Shown piece by piece: positions 8,009-15,936 of a DNA stretch of 42,106 nucleotides; positions within the stretch are counted from its first letter, which is position 1, and every line of letters starts with the position of its first letter. The stretch is from NCBI GenBank assembly GCA_019748195.1, contig JAIEPW010000121.1, positions 1-42,106 of the forward strand, written 5' to 3'. The notes under the pieces are model-generated. The model saw only the letters and a list, made by a program, of their open reading frames with translations, ran no database searches and had not been told where the DNA came from. Made by a program: the position numbers and the translations under genes. The DNA comes from Bryobacteraceae bacterium (GTDB lineage: Bacteria > Acidobacteriota > Terriglobia > Bryobacterales > Bryobacteraceae).

Positions 8009-8926
8009 CTACATGGCTTCGCCTGTGCGCCCGATCCACTGCGTGAGTTGCGCAAGATCGTGTGCCCAAAACAGCGTTAGGCCGCGCGTCTGCGCGTCCT
8101 CCAGGTTATGGATTTTGTAAACGCCGCTGAGTACCGCCGCGGGAACGACTTGACGCCAGCCGAACTCCTGAATCCAAACTTCGGCCTTAATGGCGGCATC
8201 GTTGTTCAGCCGCTTTACAGAGTTCGTCGACGAGTTCGATACCTTGCATTCCACGGCAAGTATTCGGGCGTCCCACAATCCGATCAGGAAATCCGCCTTA
8301 CGCCCACCGAACAGGCTCTCCCGGCAAAAGGTTCCGACCTCCGGAGCCTTCTGAACCGTCTGCACCGCACGGGGTTGCACCCGGCGCAACCCCGCTTTGA
8401 TCAGCGTATCCTCCAATAACTGTTCTTGGGCGTCTTTTCCTTCATTGCGGCGCATCGCCGTGACGCGACTCGTTGCCATGAGTGCGGCGGACGCCAAGAC
8501 GGCTGCCGCGCGTTCTTCCTCAGTGGGCTCGCGACCTTCGGTGACCCACGGGAATCGCCTTCGATCCAGGGCGATTCGAACAACATCGATGATTCTTCCC
8601 ACCATGCGAGGGTCTTCACGCAAACGCCCAGGGGTAAGGACCGCCTCGCTGAGTGTTTTCAAGTCATCCTGGGAAAGTGGCGGGCCAGCGAGATACCGAA
8701 ACGCTTCGAGCAATTGCCGGTCGGTGAGAACGTCGATGGCCGTCCGCTCCAATTCGATCAGATCCACGCTGGTCTCAAGGAGATTCTCAAACGAACCCTG
8801 ATAACGCTCAAAGGCATCCAGGTAAGCTTCCAAAGGTTCCTGCAGGCGCTCCTGGCGGAAGATTTCCTGGGCACGAGCAAGGTCTTTTTTGAGTTGCTCG
8901 GTTGCCCATCGAGGAGGCTGAATCAT
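8009..8926 (-). CDS. Type II restriction endonuclease, XamI-like
   Basis: The 305-residue protein carries a PD-(D/E)xK nuclease core: Asp212 in KADFLIGLWD and ECK at 226-228 in ILAVECKVSNS. The N-terminal half is helical. Sequence style and partner match my recollection of the XamI family, which cuts GTCGAC (SalI isoschizomers); this specificity is a guess until tested. It begins inside the last codons of the methyltransferase gene (ATGA overlap at 8923-8926), so methylase is made before nuclease. A GTCGAC site occurs within this gene at about 8227-8232 and others occur elsewhere in the window, which would need methylation. Composition is less extreme in GC than the flanking genes, in keeping with acquisition. 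Confidence 0.72.
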   Translation of the reverse strand: MIQPPRWATEQLKKDLARAQEIFRQERLQEPLEAYLDAFERYQGSFENLLETSVDLIELERTAIDVLTDRQLLEAFRYLAGPPLSQDDLKTLSEAVLTPGRLREDPRMVGRIIDVVRIALDRRRFPWVTEGREPTEEERAAAVLASAALMATSRVTAMRRNEGKDAQEQLLEDTLIKAGLRRVQPRAVQTVQKAPEVGTFCRESLFGGRKADFLIGLWDARILAVECKVSNSSTNSVKRLNNDAAIKAEVWIQEFGWRQVVPAAVLSGVYKIHNLEDAQTRGLTLFWAHDLAQLTQWIGRTGEAM

Positions 8927-10542
8927 GTGGACAGCAGTACCTCGGGGCTGGGCACCAGGATTCTTTCCATTTCGCGCGGCTCGAACTTCGTGAGACCACC
9001 GGCATACGTTCTTCCGTCGTGAAGCGATGTCTCGCGGGAGAGATAACCAGCCAGCCGTTCGAGTAGATGATCACTCATCGGTTCACGCGGATACAATCCG
9101 TGAGCAATGTTTATGTGCCGGGCTGACACGCGATTCACCACAAAGGCGGGAGTTCTGCGAGCCATGTATGTTGCGAGTATCGGCGCGGGCGAACGCAATC
9201 CAACGGACCACCAGACACGACGGTTTGCGGCCACGTACCCCGCATCCGCGCCCGCGTTCTTCGCGAAGCGGAGGAAGCCTTCTATTCGCTTCCGATCTTC
9301 GCCTTCAAACACCGAAAGGTCGGCTGGGAGGTCGATCACGTCCCGAAGCGTCGAAACGTCCGCCAACACCCCGGCAGCCGCGAACAACTCTCGAGCTTTC
9401 GTTACGGTTCTGAAGAGGACCGATGCTGGCAGATCAACGCTGTGGGGTCCCGCGATCCAAACCCGATTCGCCCCGGTCACCTGGCCGCGGTGGACGCGGC
9501 ACAGCTCCCCGAGTTCAATATAGCCCGGCGGCGGCGGACTACTCCGGCGAGTGAGGTGTGACCACCTGGCCTGGCTCTCGAACCGTTCGCGGTGCAGGGG
9601 CCTTCCACTGTTAAGGGGCGCGATTTCGTCCACGCGAGAGACTCGACGTACCCGGATACGCTTCGGTTGAGAGCCGATCTCAAACGTCGCAACTACCGCC
9701 GTCGTGGCTGCATCGCTGAAAGCCTGGGCCGTAGGCTCAAGCACCGTGAGGCTTTGCCCGCCCAAGTCCTTAAGGAACAACTCTCTGAGGAGACTTCCGT
9801 AATTCACGTCCAGCCACTCGGCGGCGGTGATGAAACAGCCATAATCAGCCGGGCTGCTTTGCAGTATCGTCGCAAGGAAGAAGTGAACATGCAGCCCCGC
9901 GAGCTGGCTGGCCGAACAGCCTAGCTTCGCGGCCTGCTCCGCAAGCCACTTCTTCCAAGAGGCTTCCAGATGGTGATGGCGGACGTAGGGCGGATTTCCA
10001 ATGTAAAGAGTTCTCCCTCGTGAGGCGGGTAAAGAGAGCGAACGGAAATCGCCACATAAGACGTTAGCGCGATCGGCCATCCCCATCGCGGCAATATTTG
10101 CCCGTGCGATCATCGTTGCGAGCGGATCCACATCAATGCCGATCAGCTCGGCTTCCGGGAACGCCTTGGCCGCGGCCAGAAGGAACCGCCCCGATCCGAC
10201 ACCGGGATCGAGGATTCGATCCGGAGGCGCTCCGCGCCCGCGCGCCCAATCTACCATCGCACGCACAATCACGATGGGAGTGTATGTGGAACCGGTCTGC
10301 CTGCGCACTGCGGGGCTGCGGAGTCGAAGGAACGCTTCGCCCAGAGGATCGTTACCCTCCCGAATCTGTTGTTTCAGCCAGGCCAGCGTTGAAGCATCAT
10401 AGGACCGTGCCGAATCGGTGCACAACCTCTCCTCGGAAGGTGAGGGCGTCCGGACCGAAGTCGCACCCAAGGCAACCGCCGCCGACAGCAGATGCACTTC
10501 CGAATTCAAAACTTGCTCCAGTTTCGAGCGCGTTGCAGGCAT
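8923..10542 (-). CDS. N6-adenine DNA methyltransferase (gamma type) of a type II R-M system
   Basis: The 539-residue protein has the SAM and catalytic motifs in gamma order: TGSTYTP near 84-89 (motif X), DPGVGSGRFLL at 112-122 (motif I, AdoMet binding), IDVDP, GDF, and NPPYV at 183-187 (motif IV, adenine-N6 catalysis). The long C-terminal part (from about 330) is the target-recognition region. This is the TaqI/SalI/XamI-like architecture. Its role is to protect the host's own sites from the nuclease encoded immediately downstream on the same strand. The ATG at 10540-10542 follows a stretch without other genes, where the promoter must lie. No control (C) protein gene is present. Confidence 0.85.
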   Translation of the reverse strand: MPATRSKLEQVLNSEVHLLSAAVALGATSVRTPSPSEERLCTDSARSYDASTLAWLKQQIREGNDPLGEAFLRLRSPAVRRQTGSTYTPIVIVRAMVDWARGRGAPPDRILDPGVGSGRFLLAAAKAFPEAELIGIDVDPLATMIARANIAAMGMADRANVLCGDFRSLSLPASRGRTLYIGNPPYVRHHHLEASWKKWLAEQAAKLGCSASQLAGLHVHFFLATILQSSPADYGCFITAAEWLDVNYGSLLRELFLKDLGGQSLTVLEPTAQAFSDAATTAVVATFEIGSQPKRIRVRRVSRVDEIAPLNSGRPLHRERFESQARWSHLTRRSSPPPPGYIELGELCRVHRGQVTGANRVWIAGPHSVDLPASVLFRTVTKARELFAAAGVLADVSTLRDVIDLPADLSVFEGEDRKRIEGFLRFAKNAGADAGYVAANRRVWWSVGLRSPAPILATYMARRTPAFVVNRVSARHINIAHGLYPREPMSDHLLERLAGYLSRETSLHDGRTYAGGLTKFEPREMERILVPSPEVLLST

Positions 10543-10808
10543 GGTTGATTCCGCGTGGGAACTCTAAATAGTATTTCACGCAAGGACCTCCCGCGGCGCT
10601 TGCCGAATTGATTGGTCATCTACGTCCTCATCGGGCGTATGTAAGGAAGCTTTTGAATCGTGCCGCCGAAACGGCTTCGCGCGGAGCATCCCTCGAATCC
10701 GGCGAACTCCATCATCCTCGCCGAGGAGTGGAGCGGGCTATCCCAGAGGTCATAGCATTACGGTTTAGTCCTGCCTTCAGTTTGTCCCCTCACCTCCGAT
10801 AAACGGGT
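10543..10808. other. Gene-free junction segment
   Basis: Roughly 266 bases between the methyltransferase start and the transglycosylase start. The part next to the methyltransferase must contain its minus-strand promoter, but I could not pick clear boxes. The rest holds the 3'-end gene fragment described at 10690-10755. After the fragment the sequence continues to the transglycosylase with no inverted repeats, attachment core or integrase remnant that I can see. Confidence 0.5.
10690..10755 (+). pseudogene. Right-hand 3' fragment of the small membrane protein gene
   Basis: In frame this reads PSNPANSIILAEEWSGLSQRS followed by TAG, nearly the same as the last 21 codons of the gene ending at 7944. 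There is no homology to that gene upstream of 10690, so only the last 22 codons survive. The fragment marks the right border of the restriction-modification island. Either this is the end of the resident gene, displaced when a new end arrived with the island, or it is the end carried by the island. Confidence 0.75.
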
Positions 10809-11441
10809 GTGGTCGTTGACCTCCTCCTGTTCCCTCTCCTCCTGCAAGCTCCCGAAGCTCGCGGCGGCGCGGCGCTCCAGCAGGCGAGCCTGCAACGTCA
10901 GCTCGCCGCGGCTTCGGTTCCGCAGAAGCAGTCTGTCCGCAGGCAGATGGCCGCCCTGCATCCGGAAACCAAGGACATCGAACCCGAATTCTTCACGGTC
11001 CCCTGGGCCTCCGGAGACGCCGCTCCGCCCGCCGTTGCCGCTCCCTGCGATCCCCTCCCGCCCGGCGACATTGACCCGATCCTAACCGAAATGTCGCGGC
11101 GCCAGCGGCTGCAACCCGAACTTCTGCGTGAGGTCATCCGCAAGGAAAGCGGGTTCCGGCCGTGCGCGGTCTCCCCCGCCGGCGCGCAGGGCCTGATGCA
11201 ACTCATGCCCGAGACCCAGCGCTCCTTCGCCGTGAACGATCCCTTCGACCCGCGCCAGAGCATCGAAGCCGGCGCGCGATTCCTCCGCCAGTTGCTCGAC
11301 CGCTACAACGGCGATCTCGCCCTCGCCCTCGGCGCCTATAACGCCGGCCCGGCGCTGGTGGATAAAGCCAAAGGCATTCCCCCCATCCCCGAAACCCAGG
11401 ATTACGTCGCCGGCATCCTGAAACGCGTCAATCGCGACTAG
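10809..11441 (+). CDS. Lytic transglycosylase (SLT-type)
   Basis: The 210-residue protein has a hydrophobic N-terminus (MVVDLLLFPLLLQAP) that could be a short signal sequence, a low-complexity linker to about 85, and an SLT/lysozyme-like domain at about 88-205. Catalytic Glu113 lies in RKESGFRP, followed by SPAGAQGLMQLMP (122-134) and AYNAGP (176-181), all hallmarks of family 1 transglycosylases that cleave peptidoglycan with 1,6-anhydro product. GTG 10809 is used as start; a GTG two bases earlier is in another frame. The stop codon overlaps that of the convergent next gene (CTAG at 11438-11441). Confidence 0.87.
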   Translation: MVVDLLLFPLLLQAPEARGGAALQQASLQRQLAAASVPQKQSVRRQMAALHPETKDIEPEFFTVPWASGDAAPPAVAAPCDPLPPGDIDPILTEMSRRQRLQPELLREVIRKESGFRPCAVSPAGAQGLMQLMPETQRSFAVNDPFDPRQSIEAGARFLRQLLDRYNGDLALALGAYNAGPALVDKAKGIPPIPETQDYVAGILKRVNRD

Positions 11442-11818
11442 GGAAGCGCCGCGAGATCGGGTTCCAGCCACCCCGCCCGCGCCTGCTCCGAACCCAGACG
11501 CTCCGCCGAGTAATAGCGCGACAAGATCTGGCGATCCAGCAACTCCGGATGCGCCTCCAGAAACGCCTCGAACCCTGCGTCCGGAACCCGTGACCGCAAC
11601 CCCGCCACCAGGTGGAACCACGCCAGCGTCATCGTGTGGTGATACTTGCCCGGCGCCCCATGATGCCTCGCGAAACGCCGGATCGTGTCCGCGCATCGCT
11701 GCGCGCCGTCCTCCGGCCAGTCCCGCGCATAAAGCCACGCCAGGCGCACGTGATCCCGGTGATGAAAGTCGCCCGCCGGAAAGCTGAGATCCTCCATCGC
11801 CGCGACAAAGGCATCCAT
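11438..11818 (-). CDS. Conserved protein of unknown function
   Basis: I choose ATG at 11816-11818 (MDAFVAAMEDLSFPAGDF), giving 126 residues; the frame extends upstream but that part has no protein-like character and runs under the promoter of the next gene. The visible pattern FHHRDHVRLAWLYARD, then RFARHHGAPGKYHHTMTLAWFHLV is a conserved small helical protein that I have seen annotated only as hypothetical. The four His residues and Asp near FHHRDH and KYHHT could form a metal or active site, which is speculation. It converges on the transglycosylase and starts 66 bases from the oppositely oriented hydrolase gene. Confidence 0.65.
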   Translation of the reverse strand: MDAFVAAMEDLSFPAGDFHHRDHVRLAWLYARDWPEDGAQRCADTIRRFARHHGAPGKYHHTMTLAWFHLVAGLRSRVPDAGFEAFLEAHPELLDRQILSRYYSAERLGSEQARAGWLEPDLAALP

Positions 11819-11884
11819 GAACTCAGTTTGCCAGTCCACGCCCGTCCCTGCCAGGGAACTCCGCTGTGCTACACCTAACCCTGA

Positions 11885-12757
11885 GTGCTGGACGACATCG
11901 CCGGATTTCCATTTCGTTCCCGTGTGTTCCCTTCGCCCCACGGAAACATGGCCTACGTCGACGAGGGAGCCGGGTCGCCCCTACTGCTCCTGCACGGCAA
12001 TCCCACCTGGAGCTTCCTCTACCGTTCCTGGATCGGACCCCTCAGCGCCGACCATCGGGTGATCGCCCCGGATCACCTCGGCTTCGGGCGCTCCGCGAAA
12101 CCAACCACCCCCCTGCGCCTCGATGACCACATACAGAACCTGGAGCGGCTGGTCCTGCACCTGAACCTGCGCGACATCACCCTCGCCGTTCACGAATGGG
12201 GCGGCCCCATCGGACTCGGATTCGCCGTCCGGCATCCGGACCGCATTCGCAAGCTCACCCTGATGAGCACCTGGGCCTGGCCCATCACCCTCGGCACGCC
12301 GCTCCATCCGGTGCAGTTGCAGGTCCGCACCCCCGGCATCGGCGAGGCCTTCGTCCAGGGTCTGAACCTGATGGTCGAGGGCTATCTTCCCTCCTCCATC
12401 GGCGATCCCCGCCGCATCAACGCCCAAATGATGGACGGCTACCGCGCACCGTTCCCGGACTACCCGTCCCGCGCGCAGATCCTGGCGATGGTCCGCGATC
12501 TGCCGGTCGGCACCGACCACCCGGCCGCCGCCGCCACCCGCGTCATCGAGCAGCAGCTCCCCCAGCTCCACGTCCCCGTCCTCATCCTCTGGGGCGCCGC
12601 CGACTCCACCACCCCTCCCGCCTGGATCCGGACCCGCTGGCTGAAAATCTTCCCCCACGCCCAGGAAGAGCGCTTCGAAGGCGCTGGCCACTACCTGATC
12701 GAGGATCGGCCGGCGGAGACGCTCGATCGCTTTACCCGCTTCCTCGATTCTGTATAA
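11885..12757 (+). CDS. Haloalkane-dehalogenase-like alpha/beta hydrolase with Glu at the nucleophile position
   Basis: The 290-residue protein has the haloalkane dehalogenase pattern: LLLLHGNPTWSFLYR (34-47) with the halide-binding Asn/Trp region, PDHLGFGRS, a nucleophile elbow AVHEWGGPIGLG at 101-112, an acid in LILWGAADSTTPP and a catalytic His in GAGHYLIED. In the family the elbow reads HDWGG or QDWGG; here position 104 is Glu (codon GAA at about 12194). Asp forms the covalent ester in dehalogenases and epoxide hydrolases, so activity may be altered or lost. Start is GTG 11885. The stop codon TAA at 12755-12757 overlaps the left half of the palindrome controlling the next gene. Confidence 0.82.
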   Translation: MLDDIAGFPFRSRVFPSPHGNMAYVDEGAGSPLLLLHGNPTWSFLYRSWIGPLSADHRVIAPDHLGFGRSAKPTTPLRLDDHIQNLERLVLHLNLRDITLAVHEWGGPIGLGFAVRHPDRIRKLTLMSTWAWPITLGTPLHPVQLQVRTPGIGEAFVQGLNLMVEGYLPSSIGDPRRINAQMMDGYRAPFPDYPSRAQILAMVRDLPVGTDHPAAAATRVIEQQLPQLHVPVLILWGAADSTTPPAWIRTRWLKIFPHAQEERFEGAGHYLIEDRPAETLDRFTRFLDSV

Positions 12758-12789
12758 ATATTGCTATACAGTCTGCACAGTGATATACA
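12751..12789 (+). promoter_or_regulatory. Sigma70-type promoter and palindromic operator of the MerR-TPR gene
   Basis: TTGCTA at 12761-12766 and TATACA at 12784-12789 are exactly 17 bases apart, and TGA immediately before the latter gives an extended -10 (TGn). A palindrome TGTATA-N8-TATACA (12751-12756 and 12765-12770) overlaps the -35 box, and a third TATACA is the -10 itself. The transcript would start near 12796, only a few bases before the TTG start codon, so the leader is very short. The likely binder is the gene's own MerR-type product. Confidence 0.6.
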
Positions 12790-12801
12790 ATCAGAGGTGC
12801 C

Positions 12802-14343
12802 TTGCTCTCCGCAACCGCCTCCCGTGAGCCCATCAGCATCGGCGCGCTGATCGAACGAAGCGGCGCCCACCGTCAGACCATCCATTACTATTTGCGCAAA
12901 GGCCTCCTCCCCACGCCCGTCCGGCCCAACCGCACCTCGGCGTTGTACTCGCCCCATTGCGTGGATCTGATTCACCTCATCAAGCTCTACCAGGATCAGC
13001 TCCGCCTCAGCCTGGACGAGATCGCCGCCATCTTCCATCGCGCCGGTTATGACGCTCAGTCCCTCCGGGCCAATCTCGCCGCGGCCTCGCTCCAGCCCGG
13101 AATGAATGGACACGGGAGAACCGCGCGCGCCGCCACCGCCCGCGAAGTCGCCGCCCTCCTCGATCCCTCGCCTCCCGTCGACTGGGTGGAAAGCCTGGTC
13201 CCCGCGGGGCTGGTCGAGCCGGAACCGCACGGGACCGAGCTCGGCTTCTCCCCTCAATCCGTCGAGGCGATCCGCCAGATCTGGGAAGGCGCCCGGCTCG
13301 GCGTCCCCCTCAGCCACTTCGAAAAGCTGAAAGCGCTCATCGAAGATCATGCGCAAACCGAGCTCGAGCACTTCAAGGCCCGCCTTCGTGAGATGCCGCT
13401 TTCGGCCGACTTCAGCTCGCCCGTCGCGCGCGCTTTCTCCGTCTTCGATCACTTCGGCAGCTATTGCCGCCGCGTCGCCCTGAACCGCCGCTTCATCGCC
13501 GCCGTGTCACAGTCGTTCGGACAGATCATCGGATCCAACCGCCAGCGTGTATTCCCCAGCGAATCCTTCCTGGCCCGCATCGGCCTGAACCGCGAAATCG
13601 ACCGCCTGCTCGGCATTCTCGATCAGGATCCGCACGACATGAAGGCGCTGAAAAACCTGGCGCGCGCCTATCATCTCAAGTCCGACTGGGTGCGCCTGCG
13701 CGAGACCGTGGAAGAGATCCTGCGCCTGGCCCCCGATGACGAGGCCGCGCTCGCCGGGCTCGGGCGGGCCTTGCGCGGCCTCGGGCGCTACGCCGAATCC
13801 ATCGCCGCCCTCGAACGCGCGCTCCGCCGCAGCGGCAACCCGCTGGTGAAGCTCCGCCTCGGGCAGACCTACGTCAACCAGGCTCGCGAATCGGGCGACG
13901 CCGCCGCCTACCTCGACGCCTCCGTTCGAAAAGCAAGGCTCGCCGCCGAGGCGATCCAGGAATCCCGGCATTCCTCCGCGCTCAGCCGCAAGATCCGCCT
14001 CAACCTCGCCATCGACACCATCATCATGGCGGAACCGCTCGGCCTGCAGGCCGTCTCCGAGCAGGAACTCGAACAACTGCACCGCGAGTTTGCCGCCATT
14101 CGCGAGCCGGCGTCCCACATGGGCCGCATCTCCCTGGCCGTGGCCCGTATGTACGCCGCCTTCGCCCTCTACCTGGTGCGCGAGAAACAGGGCCACAAGG
14201 ACGCCGCCCGCCTGCGGGACCAGATCCTCAAGTGGGACCCCGACGGCATCCTCGCCGTCCGAAACGCACGCCGCTCCCCCAAGCCCCCGCCGAAAGCGGA
14301 TCCGGCCGGCTCCCGGTCCGAAAAGAGAAAACGTCGATCATAA
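12802..14343 (+). CDS. Double-MerR-domain regulator fused to TPR repeats
   Basis: The 513-residue protein opens with a MerR-type winged helix (11-77): ISIGALIERSGAHRQTIHYY, LRKGLLP, ALYSPHCVDLIHLIKLYQ, LSLDEIAAIF. A second, degenerate copy follows at 112-178: REVAALLDPSPPVDWVESLV, PAGLVEP, GFSPQSVEAIRQIWEGARLG, PLSHFEKLK, with the same order of elements. Residues 180-250 are helical, and from about 260 to 440 there are TPR-like helix pairs (ALKNLARAYHLKSDWVRL, AALAGLGRALRGLGRYAESI, VKLRLGQTYVNQAR). The C-terminus is basic (KRKRRS). Classical MerR proteins end in a short effector domain; here TPRs presumably bind a protein partner. TTG 12802 is the only start compatible with the promoter; AGAGG at 12793-12797 may be the ribosome site. 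Confidence 0.78.
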   Translation: MLSATASREPISIGALIERSGAHRQTIHYYLRKGLLPTPVRPNRTSALYSPHCVDLIHLIKLYQDQLRLSLDEIAAIFHRAGYDAQSLRANLAAASLQPGMNGHGRTARAATAREVAALLDPSPPVDWVESLVPAGLVEPEPHGTELGFSPQSVEAIRQIWEGARLGVPLSHFEKLKALIEDHAQTELEHFKARLREMPLSADFSSPVARAFSVFDHFGSYCRRVALNRRFIAAVSQSFGQIIGSNRQRVFPSESFLARIGLNREIDRLLGILDQDPHDMKALKNLARAYHLKSDWVRLRETVEEILRLAPDDEAALAGLGRALRGLGRYAESIAALERALRRSGNPLVKLRLGQTYVNQARESGDAAAYLDASVRKARLAAEAIQESRHSSALSRKIRLNLAIDTIIMAEPLGLQAVSEQELEQLHREFAAIREPASHMGRISLAVARMYAAFALYLVREKQGHKDAARLRDQILKWDPDGILAVRNARRSPKPPPKADPAGSRSEKRKRRS

Positions 14344-14364
14344 GTTAGGATGGAGACTCCCACC

Positions 14365-15930
14365 ATGAAATTCCGCCTCAGTATTCTTGCGTTGACGCCG
14401 CTCCTGTTGTTCGGCGCGGAGTTGGTAAAAATCGATACCGGATCCTTGGAAGGCGCCGTGAACGACGGCGTCCGCGTGTTCAAGGGGATTCCGTACGCCG
14501 CGCCGCCGGTCGGCGAGCTGCGCTGGAAAGCCCCGCGGCCCGCCGCCAGGTGGCAGGGCGATCGCAAGGCCCTGGAGTTCGGCCCGGGCTGCTGGCAGCC
14601 TCGCAACGCGCCAAATCTCAGCGAGGATTGCCTGTACCTGAATGTCTACACTCCGGCCAGGGACGCCAAAGCGAAGCTGCCCGTGATGTTCTGGATCCAC
14701 GGCGGCGCTTTCGTTTCCGGCTCCGGCTCCATCTACCGCGGCGAGAAACTTGCCCAGCAGGGCGTGGTGCTGGTCACCATCAACTACCGCCTCGGACCCA
14801 TGGGCTTCTTTTCCCATCCTCTGCTTTCCAAGGAGTCGCCCAGGGGCGTGTCCGGCAATTACGGCCTGCTGGACATGATCGCCGCGCTGGAGTGGACTAA
14901 GCGGAATATCGCCAGGTTCGGGGGCGACCCAAGCAACGTCACCATCTTCGGCGAATCGGCCGGCGCCGCCGCCGTCCACTACCTGATGGGCTCGCCGCTG
15001 TCCAAAGGCCTGTTCGCCAAGGCCATCATGGAAAGCAACCCCTCCGCGCCGCCCCGCCGCCACCTGCGCGAGCGCTGGTATGACGTCGATCCCGGCGAAA
15101 CGGTGGGTGAGCGCGTCGCCGCCGAACTCAAGGCCGGCGCCGCCGCCGCCCTCCGCGCCGTCGAGCCGAAAGCCGTCATGGCCGCCATGCAGAAGCCCGG
15201 CGTCGGGCCCTCCGGCACGCTGATGCCGCTCGAGCCCGTCATCGACGGCTACGTGGTTCCCGGCGACATGGACGACATTTTCGAACAGGGGCGCCAGCAC
15301 AAGGTCCCCCTGATCCTCGGAGCCAACAGCGATGAAGGAAACCTGGCTGTCGCCGTCAGCGTGAAGGCCCGCGATGCGCTGTCCTTCAAACAGATTGTTT
15401 CGCAGTATTATCCGAGGCACGCCGATGAGATCGCCGCCCTCTATCCCGCCGATACCGCCGAACAGTACGTCGCCGGGATGCGCCGGCTCTCAGGGGACCG
15501 GTCCTTCGTCACCGCCGCGCGCTGGATCGCCGCCCGCCACGCCAAGGTCGCGCCCGTGTACCTCTACTACTTCTCCTACGTCGCTTCCTCCATCAAGGGC
15601 AAGGTTCCGGGCGCGGCGCATGCCGCCGAGCTGCCCTTCGTCTTCCAGATGCCCATGGCGGCGCTCGGCGTTCCGCAATTCTCGCCGGAGGATTTGAAAG
15701 TCGCTCAGGCGATGAGCTCGATGTGGGCTCAATTCGCCAGGTCCGGCAATCCCAACCCATCTGGTTCGCCCGTTTGGCCCGCCTACAAGCCCGACGCGGA
15801 CGAGTATTTCGAGTTCGGTGAAACGCTGGCGGCGAAGAAGGGGCTGCACCTTCCCGCAACCTCCGTGCTTTCCCGCGTGCATGATGAGATGCGCGCCGCC
15901 AAGCTGCCCGCCGCCGGAAACGGCAAGTAG
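14365..15930 (+). CDS. Secreted type-B carboxylesterase
   Basis: I start at ATG 14365 because it gives a clear signal peptide (MKFRLSILALTPLLLFG); an ATG five codons upstream is also possible. The mature part is a full-length alpha/beta hydrolase of the carboxylesterase type-B/cholinesterase family (521 residues). Motifs: FKGIPYAAPPVGELRW, the family signature SEDCLYLNVYTP, oxyanion IHGGAF, nucleophile Ser198 in GESAG, Glu325 in NSDEGN and His420 in GAAHAAELPF, forming the Ser-Glu-His triad. Probable role is hydrolysis of carboxylic esters outside the cytoplasm; substrate unknown. It follows the MerR-TPR gene by 21 bases and could be under its control, as could the acyl-CoA dehydrogenases behind it. 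Confidence 0.9.
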   Translation: MKFRLSILALTPLLLFGAELVKIDTGSLEGAVNDGVRVFKGIPYAAPPVGELRWKAPRPAARWQGDRKALEFGPGCWQPRNAPNLSEDCLYLNVYTPARDAKAKLPVMFWIHGGAFVSGSGSIYRGEKLAQQGVVLVTINYRLGPMGFFSHPLLSKESPRGVSGNYGLLDMIAALEWTKRNIARFGGDPSNVTIFGESAGAAAVHYLMGSPLSKGLFAKAIMESNPSAPPRRHLRERWYDVDPGETVGERVAAELKAGAAAALRAVEPKAVMAAMQKPGVGPSGTLMPLEPVIDGYVVPGDMDDIFEQGRQHKVPLILGANSDEGNLAVAVSVKARDALSFKQIVSQYYPRHADEIAALYPADTAEQYVAGMRRLSGDRSFVTAARWIAARHAKVAPVYLYYFSYVASSIKGKVPGAAHAAELPFVFQMPMAALGVPQFSPEDLKVAQAMSSMWAQFARSGNPNPSGSPVWPAYKPDADEYFEFGETLAAKKGLHLPATSVLSRVHDEMRAAKLPAAGNGK

Positions 15931-15936
15931 AAACAC

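Noticed and set aside
7945-10689. Integrative element with integrase and attachment sites
   Set aside because: No recombinase gene or perfect direct repeat of att type was found; the flanking copies differ at 7 of 57 bases. The island is reported as an insertion of unknown mechanism.
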